Assembly: GCA_032164245.1 (NCBI GenBank)
Contig: JAVMKO010000003.1
Location: 96,278,054 to 96,342,053, forward strand
DNA from: Sternotherus odoratus
Lineage: Eukaryota; Chordata; Testudines; Kinosternidae
Length of the DNA: 64,000 bases
Reading direction: 5' to 3'
Position 1 is the stretch's first letter. Every line of letters starts with the position of its first letter. Position numbers and translations under genes: made by a program. Of the stretch, positions 63,601 to 64,000 are shown in pieces. The notes under the pieces were generated by a model. The model ran no database searches. It was not told where the DNA came from and worked only from the letters and a program-made list of their open reading frames with translations.

Positions 63601-63971
63601 GCAAGACAGCAGAGGTCTGTTCAGTTACTTTGCATTAGTACTATTAGATCTCTGCCAAAGAAAAATTAAAAGAAAGCCATTTTGAAATATTAGTAGGTTG
63701 TTAAATGGCAGCCCAGGCAGTTCGGTGGAGACAGGGCGTGACTCACTGGCAGTGATTACACCTGTACAGTGTATGGCCTGTGGGTTAAAGGGTTGCACAG
63801 GAAAAGCATTTTTCTTCAGAATTACTCACTCACCTACTCTTCCCCCCTTTTATTGTTGTAAGCCTAAAGCCCGGACTGGAATAAGTAAGCCGTATAACGT
63901 CAAGCAGATCAAAACCACCACAGCTCAGGAAGCGGAGGAAGCTATTAGATGTCTAATGGAAGCAAAAGGAG
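9086..63971 (+). CDS. SYNJ2: Synaptojanin 2 gene, 23 internal coding exons (5' and 3' ends outside the window)
   Basis: Phosphoinositide phosphatase with a SAC domain followed by an inositol polyphosphate 5-phosphatase domain, an RRM-like segment and a proline-rich tail. The family acts on PI(4,5)P2 and related lipids at the plasma membrane and endocytic vesicles. The spliced exons encode about 1116 codons without a stop; all introns are GT-AG with matching phases. Numbering from the first full codon: SAC region 1 to about 437 with C-x5-R at 314-320 (CLDCLDRT); 5-phosphatase about 457-790 with GTWNVNGGK (463-471), GFEEMVEL (513-520), FWCGDFNYR (651-659), PAWTDR (727-732) and SDHRP (782-786); RRM-like about 800-900; acidic and proline-rich linker about 940-1080. 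I choose SYNJ2 over SYNJ1 because exon words such as [31 protein letters not shown] and [15 protein letters not shown] match my memory of vertebrate SYNJ2. Human SYNJ2 is about 1,500 residues, so roughly 70 N-terminal and 300 C-terminal residues are missing. No promoter or polyadenylation site is in view. Confidence 0.96.
9357..10727 (+). other. Intron, AT-rich, no recognised feature
   Basis: Intron after window exon 1. Long AT-rich sequence with no transposon ends or reading frame of interest. Confidence 0.4.
10728..11179. mobile_element. Tigger/pogo-like non-autonomous element, copy 1
   Basis: Inverted ends CAGTAAAACCTCGATTTAAC and the complement ending ggaggttttactg, with TA on both sides, as expected for TcMar-Tigger/pogo. 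The interior (about 10800-11090) is a GC-rich tandem array with a roughly 60-bp near-repeat (ggtccctccctggtcccgcc). No transposase. Confidence 0.88.
11726..11832. mobile_element. Short MITE with GGTCTAxxCT ends
   Basis: Inverted ends ggcctggtctatgct and agtgtagaccgggttcc, with an internal inverted repeat (ccaacaggttttaaaa / ttttaaaacctgttgg). About 107 bp, non-coding. Confidence 0.7.
11915..12036. mobile_element. Short hAT-type MITE, GGTGACCAGA family, copy 1
   Basis: Ends TATGGTGACCAGA and TCTGGTCACCCTA. Flanks tttccaga / ttcccaga match at 7 of 8 bases, the spacing typical of hAT. Two more copies lie at 13645 and 33482. Confidence 0.88.
12335..12560 (+). CDS. SYNJ2: SYNJ2 window exon 2 (SAC domain)
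   Basis: The first base completes the split Trp codon, followed by [12 protein letters not shown] and ending VSNFVETEQ. The acceptor is cttgcag and the donor is gtaaat. It holds the [20 protein letters not shown] block, which is strongly conserved in SAC phosphatases. It ends on a codon boundary. Confidence 0.95.
12561..12918 (+). other. Intron, no recognised feature
   Basis: Start of an 11.25-kb intron. Nothing supported in this part. Confidence 0.4.
12919..13446. mobile_element. hAT-type element with duplicated GC-rich core
   Basis: Ends cagcatttctcaaac and gtttgagaatcattg fit the CAGnGGTTCTCAAAC hAT type. Two related blocks, about 12960-13095 and 13120-13250, show an internal duplication (both with ctcaactcctcc and acctgttcag-like text). 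Flanks acataagc / aataaacc do not match cleanly, so the exact ends are uncertain. Confidence 0.75.
13645..13768. mobile_element. Short hAT-type MITE, GGTGACCAGA family, copy 2
   Basis: Ends TAGAGTGACCAGA and CCTGGTCATTCTA, with an exact 8-bp target duplication agaaaagc at 13637-13644 and 13769-13776. Confidence 0.93.
13813..14690 (-). mobile_element. Penelope-like retrotransposon, 5'-truncated, with GIY-YIG endonuclease remnant
   Basis: Read on the minus strand it starts in a tgttatagctgtgttcgtct end, then encodes [11 protein letters not shown] (about 14460-14492) and [12 protein letters not shown] (about 14305-14342), the GIY-YIG endonuclease of Penelope-like elements. It ends in the terminal repeat tcctgtggcaccttaaagac (13822-13841 region, + strand). 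An in-frame stop and a 2-base deletion after about 14200 show that it is dead. The reverse transcriptase is missing. Confidence 0.88.
14691..15342 (+). other. Intron, no recognised feature
   Basis: No transposon ends or exon seen. Confidence 0.4.
15343..15598. mobile_element. MITE fragment with GGTCTACACTA end
   Basis: Left end tgccaggtctacactagc. It contains the palindrome ggatcgatttatcgcgtcta / agacgcgataaatcgatcc around 15499-15541. The right end is not clear. Related to 15911-16228 in the opposite orientation. Confidence 0.6.
15911..16228. mobile_element. MITE with internal palindrome, PIF/Harbinger-like
   Basis: Ends aggtacatctatactacc and gcgtagcccagacc, with TAA at 15908-15910 and 16229-16231. 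Internal inverted repeat ggggatcgattta / taaatcgatcccc around 15960-16006 and a second (cttcagctacg / tagctgaag) near 16134-16163. Confidence 0.65.
16229..17596 (+). other. Intron, several C and T runs
   Basis: Holds poly-C runs near 17303-17320, 17484-17494 and 17585-17594. No gene or transposon boundary seen apart from the element starting at 17597. Confidence 0.4.
17597..17933. mobile_element. Tigger/pogo-type MITE, CAGTAGAACCTCA family
   Basis: Inverted ends ctgtagaacctcagaattac and attttgaggttctactg, with TA on both sides (17595-17596 and 17934-17935). The interior carries several gttcgtaac words. It is a different family from the CAGTAAAACCTCG elements. Confidence 0.8.
17934..18743 (+). 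other. Intron, no recognised feature except a short repeat
   Basis: About 18688-18743 resembles 19530-19560 (gaatgacatggcatgag against gaatggcatggcatgat). The rest is unremarkable. Confidence 0.35.
18744..19496. mobile_element. hAT-type element with a nested Penelope fragment
   Basis: Ends CAGTGGTTCTCAAACTGTGG and aaagtttgagaaccactt, with target duplication ttctagga / ctctagga (7 of 8). Both ends repeat ggtccgtg inward. An 87-bp Penelope fragment lies inside (19196-19282). Confidence 0.9.
19196..19282 (+). mobile_element. 87-bp Penelope-like 3' fragment nested in a hAT element
   Basis: Contains aatgaagtgggctata and ggttagtctctaaggtgcta, the Penelope terminal sequence. Flanked by an exact 15-bp duplication tactgatattaaaat (19181-19195 and 19283-19297), showing a genuine short insertion event. 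Confidence 0.92.
19533..19640. repeat. Inverted duplicate, arm 1
   Basis: This stretch (agaaagtgcccttttgaatg to gttcatagattac) recurs as a reverse complement at 23042-23155, with about 90 percent identity by eye. Confidence 0.8.
19628..20780 (-). mobile_element. CR1 LINE 3' part, antisense, interrupted by a hAT element
   Basis: The 3' end is at the left (ttcatagattacaaggccag). The minus strand at 20582-20776 encodes [20 protein letters not shown] and [11 protein letters not shown], the C-terminal part of CR1 reverse transcriptase. Degenerate and 5'-truncated. Confidence 0.9.
19677..20194. mobile_element. hAT element nested in CR1
   Basis: Ends CAGGGGTCTCAAAC / GTTTGAGACCCCTG with an exact 8-bp duplication atctagtc (19669-19676 and 20195-20202). 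A near-repeat of ctagtgcactggccgagggc text lies at about 19718-19780 and 19808-19850. GC-rich and non-coding. Confidence 0.95.
20781..21080 (+). other. Intron with a palindromic repeat
   Basis: 21015-21080 carries the same agctggtgtgaatcagcata motif as 6905-6985, with tcagtggagctacatcag as its partner arm. Confidence 0.45.
21081..21508. mobile_element. GC-rich DNA transposon with tataggcgcc ends
   Basis: Imperfect ends tataggcgccgac / gttggggcctatg and an 8-bp duplication gtttacac / gttcacac (7 of 8). It splits the palindromic repeat that ends at 21080 and resumes with cagctgata after it. The interior has ggggtggggact-type near-repeats around 21350-21470. Confidence 0.8.
21840..21975. repeat. 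MIR-like SINE fragment
   Basis: tctcggcaaaatggggataa and tgttgtgagggttaatt match the 3' part of a MIR-type SINE as I remember it. Weak evidence. Confidence 0.45.
21991..22478. mobile_element. Tigger/pogo-like element, copy 2, with a perfect foldback at its right end
   Basis: Ends CAGTAAAACCCCGATTTAAC and ttatatcgaggtttcactg, TA on both sides. The interior has a GC-rich tandem array (cgggcgggcgggcagccggc) and then, at 22325-22473, two complementary arms of about 70 bases around aattttaaaaaatt. Confidence 0.9.
22479..23041 (+). other. Intron with an old MIR-like trace
   Basis: 22505-22570 (caaagcactttacaatagag, agctgaggcgcagaggctta) looks MIR-derived. Otherwise nothing. Confidence 0.4.
23042..23155. 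repeat. Inverted duplicate, arm 2
   Basis: Reverse complement of 19533-19640, from gtaatctatgaacatatgaa to gggcactttctcc. Loop distance about 3.4 kb. Confidence 0.8.
23813..23896 (+). CDS. SYNJ2: SYNJ2 window exon 3 (SAC domain)
   Basis: 28 codons from TIYLDDD to FWEQPGLQ, including [10 protein letters not shown], a family hallmark. The acceptor is gctgcag and the donor is gtaaat. Phase 0 at both ends. It follows an 11.25-kb intron packed with transposons. Confidence 0.95.
24325..24450 (-). mobile_element. CR1 LINE 3' end, antisense
   Basis: Contains ggctggaagggaccat twice in degenerate form and atgatcatctagtctaacg, the tail of CR1 in reverse orientation. Confidence 0.75.
24488..24665. repeat. 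Old interspersed repeat (L2/MIR-like)
   Basis: tattgtagcacctagcaacc, cactgtgctaggtgca and agacagtccctgcccc-type text (here atgacagtccctgcccca). Class uncertain. Confidence 0.5.
24725..25387. mobile_element. hAT element, CAGGGGTGGGCAAACT type
   Basis: Left end CAGGGGTGGGCAAACT, right end agtttgcccacatac. It carries gggccgcatccggccctt near the left end and atgtggcccttggacc near the right, a pattern shared with other hAT copies here. No clean 8-bp duplication (ctgtacac against atacttcc). Confidence 0.8.
25388..26883 (+). other. Intron, no recognised feature
   Basis: Nothing but AT-rich intronic sequence and the T-rich acceptor tract of exon 4. Confidence 0.4.
26884..26945 (+). CDS. SYNJ2: SYNJ2 window exon 4 (SAC domain)
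   Basis: Encodes [20 protein letters not shown] plus two bases of an Arg codon. The acceptor follows a long T tract (ttttttag) and the donor is gtaggc. Confidence 0.94.
26946..28120 (+). other. Intron with a CR1 trace
   Basis: 27055-27115 (gatcatctagtccattgctc) looks like an antisense CR1 end. Nothing else supported. Confidence 0.4.
28121..28411. mobile_element. MITE-like element ending GTGTAGACATACCC
   Basis: Right end gctacagtgtagacatacc, left end gtgaacactgcagc. Internal inverted words (gctagtggggctcaag, ctcaagctgaactagc). Same style as the element at 53590. Left border approximate. Confidence 0.5.
28412..29612 (+). other. Intron, no recognised feature
   Basis: C run near 28815-28826 and a small CA-rich stretch near 29397-29423. 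No transposon end seen. Confidence 0.4.
29613..29709 (+). CDS. SYNJ2: SYNJ2 window exon 5 (SAC domain)
   Basis: The first base completes Arg, then [20 protein letters not shown] to EEVLNRAFK. The acceptor is tgttacag and the donor is gtaaaa. The [13 protein letters not shown] segment is typical of SYNJ2. Confidence 0.95.
30343..30420 (-). mobile_element. CR1 LINE 3' end, antisense
   Basis: atcatagaacaggaagggac and ggtcatctagttcagcccct are the CR1 tail in reverse orientation. Short, 5'-truncated. Confidence 0.75.
30622..30652. repeat. 31-base poly-T
   Basis: Uninterrupted T homopolymer; length may be affected by sequencing. Confidence 0.9.
31487..31693. mobile_element. Possible MITE
   Basis: tttgtctatgcaggg on the left and gctggggatagacaag on the right are imperfect inverted ends. 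No coding capacity. Low support. Confidence 0.4.
32228..32400 (+). CDS. SYNJ2: SYNJ2 window exon 6 (SAC domain)
   Basis: Encodes [20 protein letters not shown] to [11 protein letters not shown] plus two bases of Arg. The acceptor is caaacag and the donor is gtgagt. The [13 protein letters not shown] motif is the conserved block before the SAC catalytic loop. Confidence 0.95.
32401..33239 (+). other. Intron, old repeat near 33115-33239
   Basis: 33115-33239 (ggaatcctgcccttcctccc, aatggactacatggaccaat) looks like an old interspersed repeat. Nothing else. Confidence 0.4.
33482..33616. mobile_element. Short hAT-type MITE, GGTGACCAGA family, copy 3, nested in CR1
   Basis: Ends tagggtgaccagg and atttggtcacc, flanked by gtggacat / atggacat (7 of 8). 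Interior shares aaaaatcgggactgtcccta-type text with the other copies. Confidence 0.9.
34415..35279. mobile_element. hAT element nested in CR1, with tandem arrays
   Basis: Ends CAGGGGTCTCCAAAC / GTTTGGAGACCCCTG. Inside: a 21-bp tandem array, a C-rich near-repeat (34734-34925), and four copies of a gcggcgcgtcccggcc unit (34990-35180). It ends with gggccgcatccggcccgcgg. Flanks share only agcta. Confidence 0.88.
34585..34733. repeat. Tandem repeat, about 21-bp unit
   Basis: ctacacatgaacacctgttca repeated about 4-5 times, degrading into 12-14 bp units at the right. It lies inside the hAT element. Confidence 0.9.
35791..36790. other. Possible old retroelement sequence, unclassified
   Basis: About 1 kb (gttataaaccagcgcacaaa to ccggtctggttttcagtgag) has the feel of an LTR-type repeat seen in other reptile introns, but I find no TG...CA pair or reading frame to support it. 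Confidence 0.3.
36791..37104 (+). other. Intron before exon 7
   Basis: No feature recognised. The acceptor is preceded by a T-rich tract. Confidence 0.4.
37105..37186 (+). CDS. SYNJ2: SYNJ2 window exon 7 (SAC catalytic loop)
   Basis: The first base completes Arg, then [20 protein letters not shown] and onward to IALE. The catalytic Cys codon is at 37133-37135 and the C-x5-R(T) signature is intact, so SAC activity is predicted. The acceptor is ttgaag and the donor is gtgagt. A tctgcag seven bases downstream would break the frame. Confidence 0.95.
37421..37570 (+). CDS. SYNJ2: SYNJ2 window exon 8 (SAC domain, C-terminal part)
   Basis: 50 codons from [14 protein letters not shown] to [12 protein letters not shown]. 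The acceptor is cgctccag and the donor is gtaaag. Phase 0 on both sides. The following intron is only 102 bases, by far the shortest here. Confidence 0.95.
37673..37838 (+). CDS. SYNJ2: SYNJ2 window exon 9 (end of SAC domain)
   Basis: Encodes [20 protein letters not shown] to MDNTALL plus one base of the next codon. The acceptor is taatgcag and the donor is gtaagt after ctgctgg. The [11 protein letters not shown] segment follows the SAC catalytic core. Confidence 0.94.
37839..38985 (+). other. Intron, no recognised feature
   Basis: A short (GA)n run near 38386-38401. No exon or transposon end. Confidence 0.4.
38986..39177 (+). CDS. SYNJ2: SYNJ2 window exon 10 (start of 5-phosphatase domain)
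   Basis: Two bases complete Val, then TPSILKAM to SGVSEFQ plus one base. It carries [25 protein letters not shown] is the first motif of inositol 5-phosphatases. The acceptor is ccatcag and the donor is gtaaga. Confidence 0.95.
39393..40115. mobile_element. hAT element, CAGTGGTTCCC type, AT-rich core
   Basis: Ends CAGTGGTTCCCCTGGAGG and aaagtttgggaaccactg with duplication aattagag / agttagag (7 of 8). Unlike the other hAT copies its core is AT-rich. Confidence 0.88.
40116..41985 (+). other. Intron, no recognised feature
   Basis: Nothing supported apart from unremarkable AT-rich sequence. Confidence 0.4.
41986..42070 (+). CDS. SYNJ2: SYNJ2 window exon 11 (5-phosphatase metal-binding Glu)
   Basis: Encodes [20 protein letters not shown] to [15 protein letters not shown] holds the conserved acidic residue expected to help bind Mg2+. 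The acceptor is ccacacag and the donor is gtaggt. Confidence 0.95.
42071..42907 (+). other. Intron, no recognised feature
   Basis: No repeat or RNA gene recognised. Confidence 0.4.
42908..43048 (+). CDS. SYNJ2: SYNJ2 window exon 12 (5-phosphatase domain)
   Basis: Encodes [17 protein letters not shown] to RPYHVPFI plus two bases of Arg. The acceptor is gttccag and the donor is gtacga, a weaker donor than most here. The [19 protein letters not shown] stretch is a core beta strand region. Confidence 0.94.
43049..44745 (+). other. Intron, no recognised feature
   Basis: Several moderate reading frames occur on both strands but none has coding signal or a known domain. Confidence 0.4.
44746..44938 (+). 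CDS. SYNJ2: SYNJ2 window exon 13 (5-phosphatase domain)
   Basis: Encodes [20 protein letters not shown] onward to KLSFPM. The [15 protein letters not shown] and [15 protein letters not shown] motifs are conserved substrate-binding and catalytic blocks. The acceptor is tgtccag and the donor is gtaagt. Confidence 0.95.
44939..46949 (+). other. Intron with one hAT element
   Basis: Contains the element at 45407-45642. The remaining sequence shows only a short TG/TA stretch near 46425-46445. Confidence 0.5.
45407..45642. mobile_element. Short hAT element, self-complementary core
   Basis: Ends CAGGGGTGGCTCTA / TGGAGCCAGCCCTG with duplication ctcagatc / ctcagacc (7 of 8). Core words gccttcggcggcgtgcctg and caggcgtgccgccgaagac form a hairpin. 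Related to 52177-52405. Confidence 0.88.
46950..47108 (+). CDS. SYNJ2: SYNJ2 window exon 14 (5-phosphatase WxGDxNxR motif)
   Basis: 53 codons beginning [19 protein letters not shown] and ending [15 protein letters not shown] is the signature (F/I)WxGDxN(F/Y)R motif with the catalytic Asp and Asn. The acceptor is taaccag and the donor is gtaagg. Confidence 0.95.
47357..47513 (+). CDS. SYNJ2: SYNJ2 window exon 15 (5-phosphatase PAWxDR motif)
   Basis: Begins [19 protein letters not shown] and includes [13 protein letters not shown], the second signature motif of the family. It ends FDKT plus one base. The acceptor is tttaatag and the donor is gtgtgt. Confidence 0.95.
47514..47696 (+). other. 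Intron with a MIR-like trace
   Basis: 47610-47696 (tctgggattctaggttctat) resembles a MIR SINE. Weak. Confidence 0.35.
47697..47864 (+). mobile_element. tRNA-derived SINE (turtle Cry type), sense
   Basis: Pol III A box tagctcggtgg (47705-47715) and B box gagttcaatcc (47748-47758), tRNA-related body, then a CR1-like tail (tcccttccaactctgagatt). Two antisense copies lie at 51153 and 52919. Confidence 0.9.
47991..48215. mobile_element. Penelope-like inverted dimer (hairpin insertion)
   Basis: Starts cagagaggtagccgtgttag, then two complementary arms: tcctgtggcaccttaaagac to atacccacttcgtcggatgc, and its reverse complement, meeting at agcagtgcatcc near 48120-48128. Arms of about 82 bases appear identical. 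Flanked by an exact 13-bp duplication ttcaataagagtc (47978-47990 and 48216-48228). Confidence 0.93.
48229..48363 (+). repeat. MIR-like fragment
   Basis: aaagtgctttgagatccttg and gaaagtgctatggaagtaca are typical of the 3' end of MIR/L2 elements. Confidence 0.5.
48364..48943. mobile_element. Tigger/pogo-like element, copy 3, foldback at its left end
   Basis: Ends CAGTGAAACCTCGATTTAAC and ttaaatcgaggtttcactg, TA both sides. The left 150 bases form a foldback (arms of about 65 bases around aatttttt), then a GC-rich cargo (48530-48850), then a right end like copy 1. Confidence 0.9.
48944..50505 (+). other. Intron, no recognised feature
   Basis: No transposon ends seen. A T run at 49680-49691. 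Confidence 0.4.
50506..51110. mobile_element. hAT element, GC-rich
   Basis: Ends cattggttctcaaagtgggg and aaatgtttgagaaccattg, with duplication cactagct / cattagct (7 of 8). Left part has gtcgggacccctctgggggtcgtgag. Interior rich in cccctgcc near-repeats. Confidence 0.9.
51153..51342 (-). mobile_element. tRNA-derived SINE (turtle Cry type), antisense
   Basis: Starts at the tail (atcatagaatatccgggttg) and ends at the promoter side (caaaccactgagctatccct), the complement of the A box. B-box complement (tgaactc) at about 51287. Confidence 0.9.
51343..51774 (+). other. Intron before exon 16
   Basis: No feature recognised. Confidence 0.4.
51775..51892 (+). CDS. SYNJ2: SYNJ2 window exon 16 (end of 5-phosphatase domain)
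   Basis: Encodes [16 protein letters not shown] to [12 protein letters not shown] plus two bases of Arg. SDHRP, split over this and the next exon, is the third conserved 5-phosphatase motif with the catalytic His. The acceptor is tatatag and the donor is gtaatg. Confidence 0.95.
51893..52176 (+). other. Intron, no recognised feature
   Basis: Nothing supported in this short part. Confidence 0.4.
52177..52405. mobile_element. Short hAT element, CAGGGCCGGCTC type
   Basis: Ends CAGGGCCGGCTCCA / AGAGCCGGCCCTG with an exact 8-bp duplication gcattgac (52169-52176 and 52406-52413). Repeated ggggcggcgctc-type text inside. Confidence 0.95.
52414..52918 (+). other. Intron, no recognised feature
   Basis: A short taatataatataatata run near 52895-52911. 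Confidence 0.4.
52919..53111 (-). mobile_element. tRNA-derived SINE (turtle Cry type), antisense
   Basis: Tail at left (gaaagaccttgaaggtcatc), A-box complement at right (ccactgagctatccctcccc). More diverged than the copy at 51153. Confidence 0.88.
53112..53589 (+). other. Intron with MIR-like traces
   Basis: 53300-53400 (aagcactctgagatcttggg) and 53460-53530 (gaagtcaggactcctggttt) look MIR-derived. Low support. Confidence 0.4.
53590..53888. mobile_element. MITE with long internal inverted repeats
   Basis: Ends ggatgtccacactgcc and tgtagacataccc; inner arms gggaacatgcttccctgctc / gagcagggaagcatgttccc are 20-base perfect complements near each end. Confidence 0.8.
53889..54107 (+). other. Intron before exon 17, MIR-like trace
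   Basis: gagctttgagatcccgggat and gaaaggtgctgcagaaatat at 53960-54002 look like a MIR tail. Confidence 0.45.
54108..54326 (+). CDS. SYNJ2: SYNJ2 window exon 17 (post-catalytic and RRM-like start)
   Basis: Encodes [20 protein letters not shown] to NYGSIVLV plus two bases of Arg. The first residues finish the 5-phosphatase fold. [11 protein letters not shown] and the later helix look like the start of the atypical RRM found in synaptojanins. The acceptor is atctag and the donor is gtaaat. Confidence 0.95.
54327..55768 (+). other. Intron, no recognised feature
   Basis: A T run just after the donor (54358-54368). No transposon end recognised. Confidence 0.4.
55769..55987. mobile_element. Second Penelope-like inverted dimer
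   Basis: Starts cagaggggtagccctgttag, with arms tcctgtggcaccttatagac and its complement gtctataaggtgccacagga. Arms are diverged, so it is older than the copy at 47991. Flanked by tcaccatttagtc (55756-55768) / tcacatttagtc (55988-55999). Confidence 0.9.
56059..56137 (+). CDS. SYNJ2: SYNJ2 window exon 18 (RRM-like)
   Basis: Encodes [20 protein letters not shown] to DASK. The alternating pattern matches the middle strand and helix of the RRM-like fold. The acceptor is ttactag and the donor is gtaaaa. Confidence 0.94.
56138..56537 (+). other. Intron, no recognised feature
   Basis: Old repeat-like text (ttttcaaagaagctgaatac) may be present but is not assignable. Confidence 0.35.
56538..56797. 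mobile_element. hAT element, CAGTGGTTCTCAGCC type
   Basis: Ends CAGTGGTTCTCAGCC and ggttgaacgccaatg, duplication acctaagt / gcctaagt (7 of 8). AT-rich core. Confidence 0.88.
56798..57270 (+). other. Intron before exon 19
   Basis: No feature recognised. Confidence 0.4.
57271..57439 (+). CDS. SYNJ2: SYNJ2 window exon 19 (RRM end and linker)
   Basis: Begins [19 protein letters not shown] and ends [11 protein letters not shown] plus one base. [20 protein letters not shown] is a conserved SYNJ2 linker. The acceptor is actctag and the donor is gttagt. Confidence 0.94.
57535..58365. mobile_element. PIF/Harbinger-like element with G-rich tandem array
   Basis: Ends GGGTATGTCTTCACTA / TAGTGAAGACATGCCC with TTA on both sides (57532-57534, 58366-58368), the target duplication of PIF/Harbinger. 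The core 57715-58165 is a minisatellite: first C-rich, then G-rich units of about 40-50 bases (ggggctgctcgggcgggcgg). Confidence 0.85.
57715..58165. repeat. G-rich minisatellite, opposite strand first half
   Basis: Units of ggggctgctcgggcgggcgg plus G runs of 6-12 bases repeat about eight times from 57850; the first 130 bases carry the complementary C-rich version. Strong potential for G-quadruplex and hairpin structures. Confidence 0.9.
58369..58535 (+). other. Intron, no recognised feature
   Basis: Nothing supported. Confidence 0.4.
58536..58994. mobile_element. hAT element, TTCTCAAAC type
   Basis: Left ccatgtttctcaaac (degenerate), right aaaaagtttgagaacccctg. Contains a pair of related blocks (ctctggccacccagttctga, ctctggcctcccagctttga). 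Target duplication not clear. Confidence 0.75.
59122..59292 (+). CDS. SYNJ2: SYNJ2 window exon 20 (acidic linker)
   Basis: Two bases complete Gly, then [18 protein letters not shown] to GGKPHPSK plus one base. The Asp/Glu-rich start is conserved; the rest differs strongly from the mammalian sequence I remember. The acceptor is tgtttcag and the donor is gtaagt. Confidence 0.9.
59293..60120 (+). other. Intron with an L2-like 3' end
   Basis: 59385-59515 (ttataaacttttcaggacag, agtacctagcacagag, aataaacaa) looks like an L2-type 3' end. The rest is unremarkable. Confidence 0.45.
59385..59515 (+). mobile_element. L2-type LINE 3' end
   Basis: Text order ttcaggacagggaccatatt, then tagcacagaggggccc, then acaaagaataaacaa matches the L2 3' consensus as I remember it. 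Confidence 0.55.
60121..60655. mobile_element. Possible MITE with GC-rich core
   Basis: Left gattttatcatagaggtcac and right tatctataaaaaatctta look like inverted ends, with cttaac on both outer sides. The core (60180-60560) has repeated ccacagctccttgca-type blocks. Class not known. Confidence 0.5.
60656..61670 (+). other. Intron, no recognised feature
   Basis: AT-rich, no element ends or reading frame of interest. Confidence 0.4.
61671..61966. mobile_element. MITE related to the 4511 element
   Basis: Ends ggctatgtttaccc and ggtgtagacaaagcc. Shares tttgtcggcag, gccgctacag-type words with 4511-4727. Confidence 0.7.
62096..62230 (+). CDS. SYNJ2: SYNJ2 window exon 21 (proline-rich start)
   Basis: Encodes [20 protein letters not shown], then [18 protein letters not shown] and QRPPPP. 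The proline run offers SH3-ligand motifs of the type bound by endophilin or amphiphysin in this family (known for the family, inferred here). The acceptor is cccctag and the donor is gtaaaa. Confidence 0.93.
62231..63280 (+). other. Intron with a CR1 tail and a short tandem repeat
   Basis: 62757-62800 has two copies of cctcacatacatacacact. 62975-63095 (gagaaggggccattatgatc, aaatcctgcatagatcacag) is an antisense CR1-type tail. Confidence 0.5.
63281..63393 (+). CDS. SYNJ2: SYNJ2 window exon 22 (Ser-rich linker)
   Basis: Encodes [20 protein letters not shown] then [16 protein letters not shown]. The acceptor is cttgcag and the donor is gtgagt. KKS and SILQTA-LLPGA match the vertebrate SYNJ2 linker. 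Confidence 0.93.
63394..63862 (+). other. Intron before exon 23
   Basis: No feature recognised. The acceptor tttattgttgtaag is atypical (a purine before AG) but keeps the frame. Confidence 0.5.
63863..63971 (+). CDS. SYNJ2: SYNJ2 window exon 23 (last in window)
   Basis: Encodes [18 protein letters not shown] to CLMEAKG plus one base. The [15 protein letters not shown] block is highly conserved. The acceptor is ttgtaag and the donor is gtaagc. The remaining exons lie downstream of the window. Confidence 0.94.
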
Positions 63972-64000
63972 GTAAGCAGAGCTTTCCAATGGAGTTCTAA

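Overview
This is a vertebrate nuclear window, most likely from a turtle. It carries the middle and larger part of one gene on the + strand, synaptojanin 2 (SYNJ2), as 23 coding exons between 9086 and 63971. The reptile, probably chelonian, assignment rests on the repeats: tRNA-derived SINEs that look like the turtle Cry/Pol III family, antisense CR1 LINE remnants, Penelope-like elements, PIF/Harbinger-like elements with a Myb/SANT-type gene, and many non-autonomous hAT elements. The assignment is from memory of these families, not from a database search.

All 23 exons have GT-AG borders and compatible phases, and give about 1116 codons with no stop or frameshift. Exons 1-9 encode most of the SAC phosphoinositide phosphatase domain, with an intact C-x5-R(T) site in exon 7. 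Exons 10-16 encode the inositol 5-phosphatase domain, with the motifs [32 protein letters not shown] and SDHR/P. Exons 17-19 encode the RRM-like segment, exons 20-22 an acidic then proline-rich linker, and exon 23 the conserved [15 protein letters not shown] block. The first exons (N-terminal about 70 residues) lie before the window and the C-terminal proline-rich tail lies beyond it. The protein is expected to remove 5-phosphate from PI(4,5)P2 and PI(3,4,5)P3 and SAC-type phosphates from monophosphorylated phosphoinositides at endocytic membranes.

The rest is intron, much of it transposon sequence. 1-9085: upstream intron with a hAT element, a solo LTR, terminal-repeat elements and a Myb/SANT pseudogene split by a second solo LTR. 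9357-12334: first Tigger-like element and a short MITE. 12561-23812: the richest block, with hAT elements, a Penelope-like element with a GIY-YIG remnant, CR1, a second Tigger-like element, and nested insertions. 32401-37104: a CR1 copy carrying two later DNA-transposon insertions. 39178-41985 and 44939-46949: further hAT elements. 47514-57270: SINEs, two hairpin-forming Penelope insertions, a third Tigger-like element and several hAT elements. 57440-62095: a PIF/Harbinger-like element with a very G-rich tandem array, another hAT and further MITEs.

I see no second protein-coding gene, no stand-alone RNA gene, and no CRISPR or prokaryotic features. The most unusual material is structural: palindromic Penelope and Tigger-like insertions, precise nested insertions with target-site duplications, and repeated GC-rich tandem cargo inside unrelated DNA transposons.
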